Below, in pieces: positions 36,156-49,239 of a stretch of DNA of 64,000 nt (position 1 is its first letter; each line of letters opens with the position of its first letter). Under the pieces are notes generated by a model. The model did not search any database. It had not been told where the DNA came from and worked only from the letters and a program-made list of their open reading frames with translations. The position numbers and the translations under genes were made by a program. The stretch is from Vespula vulgaris. Its lineage: Eukaryota; Arthropoda; Insecta; Hymenoptera; Vespidae. The DNA is taken from positions 1,776,001 through 1,840,000 of the forward strand of contig NC_066606.1 of NCBI RefSeq assembly GCF_905475345.1. The letters run 5' to 3'.

Positions 36156-36490
36156 TTATTTAGGATATGACATATTAAAAATTTGCTATACATTTTTAAA
36201 TAAAAAGAAAATTGTTACGAAGAAAGAATGTTTATTCGGATATGAGATATCAAATATGTCGTTTAATATAATACAAAATGTAAACAGTGTCTACTATTTA
36301 TTTGGATATGAAATATCCAATAGAATAAAATATAAAATATCCTGAATGTACATTTTTTTATATGTAATTCATATAATTCGTTATAAAATATGAATTTTTT
36401 TTTTCAACAAAACTGAACTAATAACACACAAATTTTCAATACGATGAAAATACCATATAGTCTCTTATTTATTTAGATATTAAATACTAA
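36156..36490. repeat. Four spaced copies of a TTATTTGGATATGAAATAT motif
   Basis: Variants start at 36156 (TTATTTAGGATATGACATAT), 36232 (TTATTCGGATATGAGATAT), 36298 (TTATTTGGATATGAAATAT) and 36469 (TTATTTAGATATTAAATAC). The first three are 76 and 66 bp apart and the last is 171 bp further. It looks like a short, worn tandem array. Confidence 0.6.
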
Positions 36491-38069
36491 TTTTTCATTT
36501 TCTTTTTTCTTTATTTTTGAGCAAATCAATATTTCTTTTCTTTGTATAATCGAAATGATCTAATTCTAATATGTTTAAATGTTAAAAAGTCTAAATAAGG
36601 GTCAAAGGAGATCGAATTTATATTATACGAATTCTTTCTTATCAGAGGTATCGATTTCGAACGATACAAAATAAAGAATAAAGATTTTCTACGGATACCG
36701 ATCGCCAGCAGCCCTTCGTATCGTATCACTCGGATAATGGAATTCTGCTTTCTAAGAAACCAACCGTCTGTTACATTCGATCGCACAAAATAGTCGTATT
36801 CGTCGAGACGAATATCATCTGATATTCAGTTACCAGTTCGAATATTCAGAGAATTTATCGTGAAAATGTATACAAGCCAAGACATAACAAATACATATAT
36901 ATATATACATATGTATATGTATAAGAGTATCCTAACGAGAACGTACGATTCATTTGAATTTCGCGCTATTTTTATATTGTTCACAGTAAACGAAATCGCC
37001 ATTACATTCGTCATGGAACGAACGTGAAAACTCATGAAAAAATATTTCGAGAGAAATTTGTCTATCCTCTCGACTTATATATATTTTGTGGACTTGATCA
37101 GAAAATTGGTCAACTCTGATCTTGTTATACGATACAGCACGATATCTATCTTCAATAATTCAGATAATTTTCCAAAATCTCACGAACGATTTCAGAACTT
37201 TATAACGAGATTATAACGAGACGGAATCATTAACGAAATCGATGATCGCGATTATCCGATACGTTGATAATCGAACAAATTATTTCAACATAACGAATAT
37301 ATACTTCGTATCTGGATAATCAAAATACTATATAAAGATATTTCAAAAATGAATGACGCGTTTTATTTGAGGACAAACAAAACGGAGCAAAAAAGTAAAA
37401 GCAAATCGAAAAAGCAAAACCAAAAAAAGGAAAAAGGAGAAAAAGAAGAACGGTGAAAACACAAATTGTTGTTCGTGAATTCTTTCTATCTATATCTGTC
37501 GTTGAAAATTCTATAAAGAAAAAGGGCGTAAATATCGCGAAAAATAAAAATGATGTTACGCTGTCTAAAACTACGATCGGGAAGATCTCTCAGTATCTCG
37601 AAAAGTCGAGCAACGATCAGATCCGAGCAATCAGTGCGACTGACAGTTTCTCGATAACTGCGACTACCGCGTCAGACCATTGTTATTATCGTCATAACAA
37701 CGTGGTAAAAGTTCCATTTCAAATCCATGGATTTGCGAGGATATAATAGTTTGAAGATAACGTTTTCCCTTTAGAAAACTTTTCTTTCATTTCTTCGTTC
37801 TTTATTGTTGAAAATCTAATCGAAGTAGAGCGTAATCCATAACAAACACGTTTCACCAGGTTTCCCATAGCGTACGACGTTTCATGGAATTCAATGATTC
37901 AATTTTTATATCGAATTTTTAACCTGCGATTATTTCTTCTTTTCTTTTCTTTCTTCTTTTTTTCTTCTTTTTTCTCTCTCTCTCTTTTTCTCTCTGTTTT
38001 TTTTTCTTTTTTCCTTTTTTTTTTTTAAGCGATCGTTTACATTTAATTAAAAATTTCTTGTTTGAACAC
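36491..38069. other. AT-rich spacer, nothing seen
   Basis: The frames at 36526-36786 (minus) and 37453-37746 (plus) are more complex than most but have no domain, splice signal or repeat support. Confidence 0.5.
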
Positions 38070-39070
38070 TGCCGGGTATTGATTAACTTTGAAAATACCT
38101 TTTTTCTTTTTTTCTTTTTTAATTCGTCGACAGTAGTTTAACATATAAACATAGTTTTTCATCTGGGATATCTCGTATTTTTTTTTCTTTTTTTTTTTTT
38201 TTAAATAAAACACCTGTTTCATCCGTTTTATCGACTGTTTTATAAATGATACAGTTAAAATGTCTTATACTTTGTTTAGTAATACTCGAAGGAATTTAAA
38301 TATTTACCAATGAAATTGATCCCGTCCATATTTTCTATTATTTTTGAAAATACCTTTTCTGTTTTTAAATCATCGACGGTAGTGCGTAAACGTAGCTTTT
38401 GATCTCAAATATTGTAAATTTAGAAAATAAATAAAATGTCCATTTTATCCGTTTATCGAATGTACTATAAATGATAGAGTTAAGATATCTCGTACTAGCT
38501 TTATTAATATTTCGAACAATTTAAATGTTTATTATCAAAATAACTTTTTTAGATATTCTCTACTATCGGTTCACTTTTAAAATACTTTCGCATTTTTTAA
38601 TTCATCGGCATATCAGTTTAAAATATAAACATAGTTTTTAATCTCAGATATCGTATTTTTTTAACAAAATAAATAAAATGTCCGTTTCATCCGTTTCATC
38701 CGTTTATATCCGATAATTTTTTTATAAATGATACAGTTAAGATATTTTATACTTCGTTCATTGATAATAACTTCATGCGATTTAAATATTTACTATTAAA
38801 ACAAGTTTTTTTTGTTTTGTATATCCTCTATCATCGATTTCCTCTGAAGATATTTTCACCGTTTTAATTCAACGACAGTAATACACGGTAAAAACATACT
38901 CTTTAATAAATATTTTACTGATACATTTCACGATACATAAGTATATCTTAGAAGACAAATAAAGTCTACTTTATACGTTTGTCTAATACATATATTATAT
39001 CTGAATAACACGATTAAAATATCTTTCATTTTGTTTAATAATATATCATAATTCAAATGTATACTAGACT
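38070..39070. repeat. Diverged tandem array, period about 250 bp, four units
   Basis: Each unit contains, in order, TTTGAAAATACCTTT, AATTC(G/A)(T/A)CGACAGTAG, AAACATAGTTTTT, AAATAAAATGTCCGTTTCATC, TATAAATGATACAGTTAAAAT and ATTTAAATATTTA. The GATACAGTTAA anchor falls at 38248, 38473 (GATAGAGTTAA), 38730 and about 39006 (weaker). The second and third units carry extra ATCCGTTT repeats. No coding frame persists between units. Confidence 0.8.
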
Positions 39071-39829
39071 CGAGTATCAACGAATAATTCAATGATTTCA
39101 ATTCGTTAATAACATAATGTACAACTATAAGAATAAATAAGAATAAATAACATAATATACGATTTTATTATACTATAATATATGTTAATTTACGATTATT
39201 TAACGTAAGAGTTTTGGTATTAAAGGCGATAACGAACGGCAATAGATACGATTTTCTATATCGATTTTAAAAGCGCGATAGATACATAGAAAGAGAGAAA
39301 GAAAGAGAAAGAGAAAGTACGAACACATCGCGTAGATTCCTACTGTACGCAAAATCACGTGGAAATTTATCGTTCGCTCATAAAATATTAATTCGTTCGG
39401 ATTTAATATAGCACGTTTTCGAATAAGCGTATCTAGCGTATCTATCTTTGTGGAATAATTTATACGATTTTAACGGAGTCCAATCTCAACGTGAGAATAA
39501 ATCACGATAAATCGATCGATCTGTTAATTCTATGACAAACCACGATTTTCGAACACGTCCCACTCGTTTATTCTCTTCAAAAGTAAAAGAACGAGAGTGC
39601 GAAAGAGAAAGAAAAAGAGAAAGAGTTTTCCAACTCCAACAAATTCTTTTTTTTTTTTTCCAACGTTAATTCGCACGGTTGGTATAGAGTTCACTCGGAA
39701 GGTGAGAGAGAACAAATTTTATTCCTTTCCTTTTTTCTTCATTTCTCTTTCTTTTCTTTTCTTTTTTCTTCTTTTTTATTTATACGATTCGCGAATATGC
39801 TTAACGAAATAAAGAAAGTAGAAGAGATG
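39071..39829. other. AT-rich spacer
   Basis: Short A/G and T/C runs only. Confidence 0.6.
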
Positions 39830-40031
39830 AGGAGAAAGAGAGAGAGAGAGAGAGATAGATAGATAGAGATAGAGATAGAGATAGAGAAAGAGAAAGAGAG
39901 AGAGAGAGAAACAGATAGAGATAGAGAGATAGAGAAAAACCGAGAAATAAAATGAATTGAAAAACTTTTACGCATCAGGTAACCATCCTCGTCCACAATG
40001 AGAGTTATAATAAAAATGATAAAGAAAAAAA

Positions 40032-40072
<41 letters not shown>

Positions 40073-40406
40073 GAAAGAAAGAAAAAAGAAAAAAATTACA
40101 AGGAGAAGAAGAAAAGTTTCGTCGTACATGCTCTCTCTCTTTCTCTCTCTCTCTTTACATCTCTACATCTCTCTATCTCTCTCTTCCTTTCTTATGGAGA
40201 GATAACGTCACACGATCTTCCTTCCCCAAACGAGAACATTCGCCATGAAGGTGGAATTTCTTAGAAAATACTTGGGATGATTCGTGAGCAGAATTTTCGT
40301 AATCGAAGCGAGGCCCTAAGTCCTTTCTACTATCGTTCTCATCTTTATTCCCATGAAAGAGATATATCATCCGTCCCTTCGACGAACCATTAAAGAGAAA
40401 GAGAAA

Positions 40407-40447
<41 letters not shown>

Positions 40448-40450
40448 GAT
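39830..40450. repeat. Cluster of (AG)n, (GATA)n and (TC)n tracts
   Basis: AG and GATAGA repeats at 39837-39945, (AG)n at about 40036-40070, (TC)n at about 40132-40185 and (AG)n at about 40412-40442. Opposite-strand purine tracts face each other across about 50-60 bases. 40200-40400 between them is more complex but not demonstrably coding. Confidence 0.85.
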
Positions 40451-41733
40451 CGAAAAAAATTTTTTCTTATGACGAACGCGATGGTTAAAGGCGAATAGGG
40501 AGCGATTGTATGCGAAGAAGAGTGGGTGGAAGTGAGATGAGGTGGTGAAGGTGGAAATAAAAAGGGTGAAAGGTACGAACGGACAGGAGGAAGGGTTTCT
40601 TCGACGACAGGACGAGAAGTGGGCCGGTGTAAAGATGGTAAAAAGGTGCGGAGAAGAATTCCGAAGAAAATTGCTGACAACTGCAGACGTGTCTCGGTGA
40701 TAAGACTCTTTCGCTATCTTATTTAGTAGGTAAGCCTCTTAAGAGCTTTGCTGTTTAATTAAGAAGGAGAAGTAAGTTCGAGATATTTTCAAACGAAAAA
40801 CGTTATAAACCTTCTCGTTTTTTCTCTCTCTGTCTCTATTTCTCTCGCTCTGTCTGTCTTTTTTTATCTTCGTTTTTCTTTTTCCTCTTTTTTTTTTTTT
40901 CACGTACCTTTCTTCTTCGAACTTTTGTGTATGTATGCGTGTGTGTGTGTATATATATATGATTGAGTTGCTAGATAACGTGTAAAAAAAGGAAGAAAAA
41001 ATTGCAATTACTCGGAATCGCAAAGAAATAAAGTAAAGATAGCTTTCTGCAAAGAAATCTTTTTTCTCCGAATCTATAATAAAAATTTAAACGACGTATT
41101 TTCATGTTTTATTTCTTGTCGTGTGTATGTGTGTGTGTGTGTTCGTGTACCTATATAGATGCTGAAAATTTCATCGTAATCAATTAACGTTGCTACGAGT
41201 TAGGAATATTTAAAAATGAACGAAACGTAGTAGTTACGATTTTTTCCCGCAAAAAATTTGCAGATTTTTTATTTCTTTCGACATCTGTCACCTGTTTGCG
41301 TATCAACTGATTTCGATAAAATTTTCACACACACACACACACACATACACACGCACGCGTATTTAGTCGTATTTTTTTATATGTATATATATATGTATAT
41401 AAATTACTGACAACTAATCTTAACAATGCATACTTTACATTAAATAATACTATATTATATTCACTATATACTCAAACAAAAAGAAAGAAAAAAGAAGAAG
41501 AACAACTAATAATACTAATTTAACCATACCCCTTAACCCATCCAATCATCAAACAATGATATATCGTAACAGAATGCTTGATAAGATAATTTATATTCAT
41601 GGTTAAACGTTGTCATGGTGATGGGAGCAGGACTGAAGGTAGATATAGAGAATGGTTTGAGAAAAAAGGAAAAGAAAACAAGAAAAATATATAGGGTGTA
41701 TAAAAAACAATATTTCGTCAGAATCCTTCGCTT
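40451..41733. other. Mixed spacer
   Basis: 40470-40740 is purine-rich and GC-richer (GGTGGAAG, GGTGAAGG words). (TG)n and (CA)n occur at 40932-40950, 41122-41142 and 41325-41350. No gene was seen. Confidence 0.5.
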
Positions 41734-41758
41734 ATACATACATACATACATACATACA

Positions 41759-41790
<32 letters not shown>
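41734..41790. repeat. (CATA)n microsatellite
   Basis: About 14 CATA units; the long frames on both strands here are its translation. Confidence 0.97.
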
Positions 41791-41792
<2 letters not shown>

Positions 41793-41879
41793 CTCGTTCT
41801 ATAAAAAGGATCAATTTCCGGGTAATACATTCGACGAAGATTTTTCTGTTTCTCCTTTCATGTTTTTTCGTTTCGCATT

Positions 41880-42138
41880 TGAAACGTTGGCACAGTCGCC
41901 TAAGTATAAAACGCGCGTATCATCGTATTTTTCCACCTTCCCTTTTGCGGGTACACTCAGCTTTCCATCTTTTTCTTGTTATCGCTCGTCCCACTGGCTA
42001 TCAGACGGAGGAATCGCGATGCTCACAAAGGCCCTTTCGTGGCAACATGCATACAAATGATGTTTATCCATCAATGCCTCGCGGCGCTGCCAATGGATCG
42101 TGATGTTTCCCTTCATTCTCTTTCTCTCTCGTTTTCTC

Positions 42139-42181
<43 letters not shown>

Positions 42182-42320
42182 ATTCGCAATTCAACATTCA
42201 ATGTTTCCTGATCCGGCCGAAATTTTGACGTTGATGAGTCCAAGTGATAGATGCGCCGTAGATCCATCATGAATACTTTTCTCGGTCGATCGACCTAAGC
42301 CTTCGATATTGCCGATTCGA
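41880..42320. promoter_or_regulatory. GC-rich island split by (TC)n, candidate regulatory element
   Basis: Complex CG-containing sequence on both sides of a (TC)n at about 42130-42178, including GGCACAGTCGCC, GCCTCGCGGCGCTGCC near 42078 and GATCCGGCCGAAATTTTGAC near 42210. Several overlapping frames exist on both strands, so none is favoured. It could be a conserved noncoding element or an undetected promoter. Confidence 0.3.
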
Positions 42321-44708
42321 TAAGTAATGGCAATTTCGATATCCTCCATCCTATCTGTTTTATACAGAGAGAAAGAGAGAGTGTGAGAGAGAGAGAGAGA
42401 AGGATGGGACATGATTCGTATTTTTATTTTTATAAGTATTATACATGGATCTTCGATTGATTATTCTGGAATCACGTCTATTTAAAAAGTTCGAATAAAA
42501 TCGATTCTTTTTTTTTCTCTTCTACTTTCTCTCTCTCTCTCTTTTTTTTCGAATAATTATTCTTTTTTTCTCTTTTTTTGTTTTTGTTTTTTTACTTTCA
42601 CCACGTTGGTGTCAACCGATTTCAGGGTGACATCGGATATTGTCAACCGACTCGTTGGAATTCACTCGGATATTTCGGTGACGATTATATTGACTAATTA
42701 CGAAGGACTTTGATAGATATTTCAAAGAGTGTTTAAAATGGTATGATAGAGAAGTAAGAAATTATTATAAAAATGCTAATGTTGCTTGCTTCATTCAGAT
42801 AATTATTTTAGTAGGTGAACTTTCGAAAAAGTTCACTCCACTTTGTACACTCAATTTTTTAATTTCCTTGACATTGCTATCTTCGATGATTTCGTCGATA
42901 ATTAATTCCTTTAAATCCTTTTGCAATAACATCCGCGACGAGCTCGTTATCGCTACTATCGCATTTATCAATGTCCGAATCGAAATTCAATGAAAAGAGA
43001 AGAATAGAAATTCGAAAAGAAAAAAGAAAGAGAAAGAATCATACAAAAAAATAATCTCTTTCTTCGAATCGTTTTTTAATTATCTAATGATTCTTTTAAA
43101 TCGTATAATACATAAATATACCGCCGTGAGAGTAATCATAAAAAATAATCAAAAAAATGTGAAAATAATGATGAAAGACCGATCGTAATTTTTTTCCTTA
43201 ATCGTTTATAAACGACGATGTAAATAAAGATATAAAAAATATATATATAAAATAAAAAGAAAAATAAAAAGAAAAATAAAAAGAAAAAGAAAACAAAATC
43301 AAAGGATATCACGTACGATTCGACTGAATCACGACGAACGAAACGTTTAATTACTTAACATTCAGATGATGCGTGATTGTGACGAAAAAAAAGAAAGAAA
43401 AGAAAAAAAAATTCTCGTTATTATGTTTCTTAACGTAACTCTTTTTTTTTATCTTTCTTTTTCTTTTTTTTTTGTTTTTCATCCAACTCATCCAAGTAAG
43501 TCGCGCCTGGCTCCATATTCAATCTAAAGTTTTCAGAAAAATTAACCTCTTTCTCACTTTGTCTGCTTTTTCATTCTTTCCTTTCCTCAAACTTATTCAA
43601 TTTTGCTGTATTACAGGTTAATACCGGCGAAGGAAACGTCGAAGATTTGTTTCGAGAGCGAAAGAACGTATTTTACTATTTAATTATATAAGAATTTTCT
43701 TCTGGCGAAGATGAAACGTTTACAGAACGAGTTGAAATACATCTTTATTGTCGAATTTATTTATTTTTCAAAGTACGAGCTTCTTTTAGTAAGTAATCAA
43801 AGTAATTGATTCACACAACAACTACTACTACTACTACTACAAAAACAAACAACGTTCTACAAACTTTAAGTTATCTCGATGTTTCGAAATTCAAAACATA
43901 TTAGATTCTCGATTGAAGCATCACTTTACGAAAATATGTGTATCTTCGTTCGAAAAAGAAAAACTTTTCAAGAAACTCAACCGAGGGAATGAAAAAGTAC
44001 GTTATTAATCGAAAACTTTAACTTTATCGTTGTTTATCGCATTCAAATTTATGATATCGAAGTATTAAAAATTTCGTTGTTTCGTTTCTTCGAGCAAACA
44101 AACGTTATTGCAAGTGACTTTTCTTTCTGTAGAATTCGATACGTCGTATATCGTTACGTGTACACGTTATAACCGATTAATATTATAAATAATTATATAT
44201 TATAATTAGAACACGTAATATAATATACAGATTATATATTAAGATATTATATATTAAGAGTTAATTGAATATTAGAAGCAATAAAAAAAAAATCTATATA
44301 TATATATAATACTATTGATCGTATAACTATACACTAATATCTCATTAAATTATTAACACTATTCCTCTAAAATAATTTTCGAAGATACTCGATTAAAATA
44401 TCTACCTAATTCAGATATAACCAAAAATTCTTTCGTAATCTTGAAATATATTTGACGAAATGAATCACAAAAACTATTCTTAATATATTTCCTTTCTACT
44501 GTTCCTAACAAACAAGATATATAACTAACTCTTCATTTATAATCAACCAGTACATATATATATATACACACGAACATACAATTCTACCTACATATATATA
44601 TATATATATACACACATATATATACATATTTAAGTATATACCTACGTACATACGAGAAACAAAAACGGCACTTTAAACTTTCTCCTTCCTGTTTTTCGAT
44701 CTACATAT
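42321..44708. other. AT-rich spacer, nothing seen
   Basis: A small purine repeat at 42366-42400 and (TA)n near 44590. 42600-42670 contains GTCAACCGA twice. No gene was seen. Confidence 0.6.
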
Positions 44709-44746
44709 ATACATACATACATACATACATACATACATACATACAT
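44709..44746. repeat. (CATA)n microsatellite
   Basis: About nine CATA units. Confidence 0.96.
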
Positions 44747-44824
44747 CGTTTATTCCTGCTACGAATCTCTCTCTCTCTCTCCCTCCCTTTAGTTAGTGTT
44801 TCGAAAAGTTTTCTATCGTTGAAT

Positions 44825-45023
44825 TTCGCGCGTTAGAGTTATGCGCGCGGGAAAGCTGAATATCGTACAGCCGTTGCTACTGAGTGTAAATCTACTTGGC
44901 CGCTTGGGTATTATAAAAGGGCTTTCGACGGCATGGAAGTCCGCTCAAAAAGTACGTGTATACGGCACTTTGCTTTGGCTCATGTCCAACGGGGTCGGTG
45001 TTACGTTTCTCGATTCGAATTTA

Positions 45024-45028
<5 letters not shown>
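44825..45028 (+). promoter_or_regulatory. GC-rich island with TATAAAAG and open frames
   Basis: CGCGCG occurs at 44827 and again at 44844, an inverted pair around an ATG at 44841. TATAAAAG lies at 44912-44919. A plus frame from 44841 stays open for about 60 complex residues (MRAGKLNIVQPLLLSVNLLG...) before running into (TC)n, with a donor-like GTACGT at about 44953; a minus frame is also open for about 42 codons. Because both strands are open and no family is recognised, a regulatory or promoter-like element is preferred over a gene. Confidence 0.3.

Positions 45029-45081
<53 letters not shown>
45029..45081. repeat. (TC)n microsatellite
   Basis: Uninterrupted TC run, followed by CATCCTCATCCC-type C-rich words. 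Confidence 0.97.
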
Positions 45082-45085
<4 letters not shown>

Positions 45086-45257
45086 CACCACCCTCACTCT
45101 CATCCCCATCCTCATCCCCACTCTACCATATCCAACTCTAGTATCTTTTCATCCCTCTATCCAATCCCCTTCTATCTGTTGTTACCGATACATCTCTGAA
45201 AATACTGTATTCGCTTAACGATCATTTCCAATCGCGCGGTGCAACTTTCGAAAATAA

Positions 45258-45264
45258 AAAAAAA

Positions 45265-45295
<31 letters not shown>

Positions 45296-45297
45296 AT
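45258..45297. repeat. (AAAT)n microsatellite
   Basis: About ten AATA units. Confidence 0.95.
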
Positions 45298-45460
45298 GAA
45301 AAAGAAGAAAATAAAAAGATAGAAAAAAAAGGAAGAGGGATGAGGGAAAAATCCTACGATAAGTCGGAACTTTCGTCGCTTTAAAAGCGAAACACTGTTG
45401 AAATCGTTTGCCAATTTGTAATGTTTGAATAGCAGTATTATGTACGATGTTATTTTATCT

Positions 45461-45493
<33 letters not shown>

Positions 45494-46393
45494 GTAGATT
45501 TTGTACGATGTCGTCCAAAACGATACGAACGATTATTACGATCGAATAACTTTCCGAACGAATAAATTTGCTCCTTTTTTCTTTTTCTTTTCTTTTTTTT
45601 CTCTTTTTCTTTCTTTTATTGAATGAAAATGTATAGCCGTTCGTCGAAGAAAAGATATTAATTTGATTCTTTGACGATTACAATGATGAAACTCGCGTGT
45701 GTAAACGTATTATACACGTGAACGTTTTTGTATAATGTTTTATTTGACGTGGATAATCTTTAATTAGATAATTTTTAATCAGATTATTTTTGTAATGTAT
45801 TTACGTCGGAATTTATTTATAAAACTGTATGGACCTACGAAATAAACTTGACTCGAACTACTCAAATATTATTTCAAATTAGATATTAATTTTTTTTTAT
45901 AAGATTATGACGAAAAACAAAAAAAAAGAAAAAAAGAACTGGTTCAAGACTAATCTAGATTAACGACATTTCGACGTAATGATATCCGATTATTATTTAT
46001 CTTATTCGAATACAAATTTATATATCGCGTTCTGATTACTCTCGCAAGAAATTAAAAGACATTTGACGTCTATTAAATTCTATATTATATTAATCGTAGG
46101 TATTACAATACTTACTGTACACGAAATATATAATGTGAAACAATCTAACTCGTTAGATTAACTTTTCAATTTGTTTGACAATTTTCGACGGAGAAAATTA
46201 CAGGCGAAATACGAAACAACAAGTAGTTCGCGTGCTATCAAAGATTTATGCAATTTACATATGTATGTGTGTGTGTGTGTGTATACATATATACATATGT
46301 ACGATGCTTGGGAGTATGATTTTAGCAAAGTTGTATAATATTACCGACGATATTAACTGCGAGTTTACGGCTATGCTAAATATTTGATCTTAC
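45298..46393. other. AT-rich spacer
   Basis: T-rich tract at 45470-45494 and (TG)n at 46265-46281. No gene was seen. Confidence 0.6.
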
Positions 46394-46442
<49 letters not shown>

Positions 46443-46480
46443 ATTATTGTTGTTGTTGTTATTGTTATTATCATTATTAT
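46394..46480. repeat. (ATT)n/(GTT)n trinucleotide tract
   Basis: ATT units for about 50 bases, then TTG units, then ATT/ATC. Confidence 0.95.
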
Positions 46481-46889
46481 ACGAGGAGGAAAACGTTGAC
46501 GATATTATCAATTTTTAACTTTGCGCATTATCATGCGCATCTACCTGAATGAAATCGCGAATCGTATTAATTTTAGATAACTGTACGCTACGCGTCATAT
46601 ATCTATAACTATAGTAATTAATACGTAATAATATCATATACGTAATATATCAATTCATAGACGAACATCTTTCCTGATTGATGCGTCGAAAGAAGAAAAG
46701 CAAAGTTGAATTATAAGCATATCTGTATAGATTAAAAAAAAATATATACATATATATATTGCGTCCTGGTTTACTTCTGATATAACCACAGCACGTAACA
46801 TTGCTTAATATTGTATATGAATAAATTAAAAAAAAAAAAAAAAAGAATATAGGAATGGAATAAATTCCAACGTGAATATCATATTATAG

Positions 46890-47035
46890 ATATAAGATCT
46901 AGGGTAGTATGCTGCGAACGTCGCTCTTGGCAAGGAAAAACGCGCAAAATGGCGTACTCGGTGTTACCACGCACGATTCTCATCGCATTATTCGACTTTT
47001 CCCAAAGGAAGATGCACGTTCATGAAGAGTTTTGC
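46890..47035. other. GC-richer island
   Basis: CTGCGAACGTCGCTCTTGGC and AAATGGCGTACTCGG lie in AT-rich flanks, followed by a purine repeat at 47040-47107. No open frame with support. Possible conserved noncoding element. Confidence 0.25.
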
Positions 47036-47107
47036 AAAAGAGAGAGAGAGAGAGATAGATAAAGAAAAAGAGAAAGAAAGAAAGAGAGAAAGAGAGAGAG
47101 AGAGAGA

Positions 47108-48677
47108 CGAACGCCACTACAGTGAACCATGACCAAACCATTTTCTTCGAGGTACGAGCGGAATTGTAACGAACGAGAATAAAAGAAAAGAAAACTTATG
47201 GTCGTCTCACGTTCAACATATCGTGTGCCAAAAGAAACGTAATAGAAACAAGGGATGAAACAATGATTGTCTTATTGTATCAAATAGGATTAATTTTTTT
47301 GATCGAAGAGAAGAAAAAATAATTCGATCAGAAAAAAATCGATTCGAATAAAAAAAAAAAAAGAAGAAAAAAGAGGATTAATTCGTTATTGAGGAACGAT
47401 ATTAAAAAAAAAAATGTTCGTTCTTATAATTACATGGTCCATATAGACTTTCAAGAAAATCGAACGTTTTTGAGTTTTCCAAATATTTGTTAAAAAAAGA
47501 ATGTATATATAGATATATTTTTCACGTTCTTTAATTTGTAAATTGGATGCATTCTATCATCAGGCTTATCTAAAAACACGATTACGTTGTATCACGTTCT
47601 AATGATCGGATGTAATCCATACCCAAATCAAAAGCTAAAAATCACAATTAAATGGTTTGCGGTTTGATTTCAATTAGTTTACATTTAGTCCGAGTTTGAT
47701 TTCGATTGATTTGGGTTCGCGCCAGGATTTGCGTCGGGATGGCTTGCAATTAACTGTAATAATAAATCTTGATTATAAAAACCATCAAACCCAAAATTAT
47801 TTTTCAATTAGGACAGTTAGATTTATTGTTAAGTTTCAGTTAATTTGTTAAGTTCCGTTCATTTTTTTATTAACGAAATGAAACGTGAGACATACATAGA
47901 TACATACATACATATATACATACATTACAAATTATATCAAAAACGTATATAAAAAAATTTTGATATCTTTAAGATCGACATCGATCCAATATTATAGACG
48001 ATATAAAACTCTGACTCAAAGTGACAATGTCAAAAAAAATTTTCCACGAGTATTTCGTAAATTAAAGTAGTGCGATGATGTTCATAAGAAAAAAAAAAAA
48101 ATTCTTTCTAATTTTTAATATCTAAAACCCATTCAAAAATCATTGATAACAAAATGAAGTGAACATACATTTTTATATGATTACTATTATTTTTCTTTTC
48201 TTCTTTTTCTCACGTATTTTTTTTTTCTTTTTCTTTTTTCTTTCTTTCTTTTTAATTTATTCATACGATTTCAATTGTACGGAACGAAACGTTCGAGCAT
48301 GAATGATGTCCAAGAGAAACTGATTTTTCTCTTAATTTATTAAAATATATTACGAACACCCACACACACATATACATAAGCAGAAACACAAAAAGACGAT
48401 GAAAAGTATAACTCGAGAACTCGCTTTGTGAAAACCGTTCGATATTCGTTACTCGACTGACTGTTCATTGTTCCTTTAACGTTTCGTTATCATCATGACA
48501 ATACGTACGGAAAAACACATGGTCGTCTTTTTACTCGACAAGTGATAAAACAAGACAAAGACTGTAAAATCGTTAAATTTAATCCTCATCCGTGAAAAAA
48601 GTTACATCTTGATCGTAACTATGTATAGTATATACGTATAATTTTCTTAACATAAATTATTACAAAATGATAGAAAT

Positions 48678-48678
<1 letters not shown>
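47108..48678. other. AT-rich spacer
   Basis: At 47650-47730, TTTGATTTCAATTAG and TTTGATTTCGATTGA repeat near TTGGGTTCGCGCC, a small internal duplication. No gene was seen. Confidence 0.5.

Positions 48679-48747
<69 letters not shown>
48679..48747. repeat. (AAT)n microsatellite, about 69 bp
   Basis: Uninterrupted AAT units. Confidence 0.97.
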
Positions 48748-48750
<3 letters not shown>

Positions 48751-48913
48751 TAAGAATTAATAAACTTGATCATTAAATTTTTTCTCTAAAAACTAATATT
48801 ACTATTTGTTATATTAATATTGTTTATTATCCTGAAAAAAAAAAATAAGTAAAAAATAATTTATATAATAATAACTTTATAATAATTCCTCTTAAAAAGT
48901 GCATACGTATACG

Positions 48914-48915
48914 TA

Positions 48916-48996
<81 letters not shown>
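48914..48996. repeat. (TG)n(TA)n compound microsatellite, about 80 bp
   Basis: About ten TG units pass directly into about 30 TA units; the perfect alternation can extrude as a cruciform. Confidence 0.97.
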
Positions 48997-49000
<4 letters not shown>

Positions 49001-49239
49001 GAAATAATAATTATAACAACAATAGATAAATTTGATTATAAAATTTTTTCCGTAAAAACGAACGTTATCACGCGATATTATTTATTATCCTGACAAAATA
49101 AAAGAAATAAAAAAATAATAATTATGGAATAGTTCGTCGTCGTCATTGTCGTCTCCTGTAAATTTCAATTAACCAACTAAGTTTGAATTTAATTATTTGA
49201 CAAAAAAGAATTTCTTCAATCGTGAAGTTCAGTTCGGAA
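48997..49239. other. AT-rich spacer
   Basis: Nothing recognised. Confidence 0.6.

Noticed and set aside
41692..41830. AGGGTGTATAAAAAAC, resembling a transposon end
   Set aside because: No matching inverted partner was found within about 1 kb, and it abuts a (CATA)n tract.
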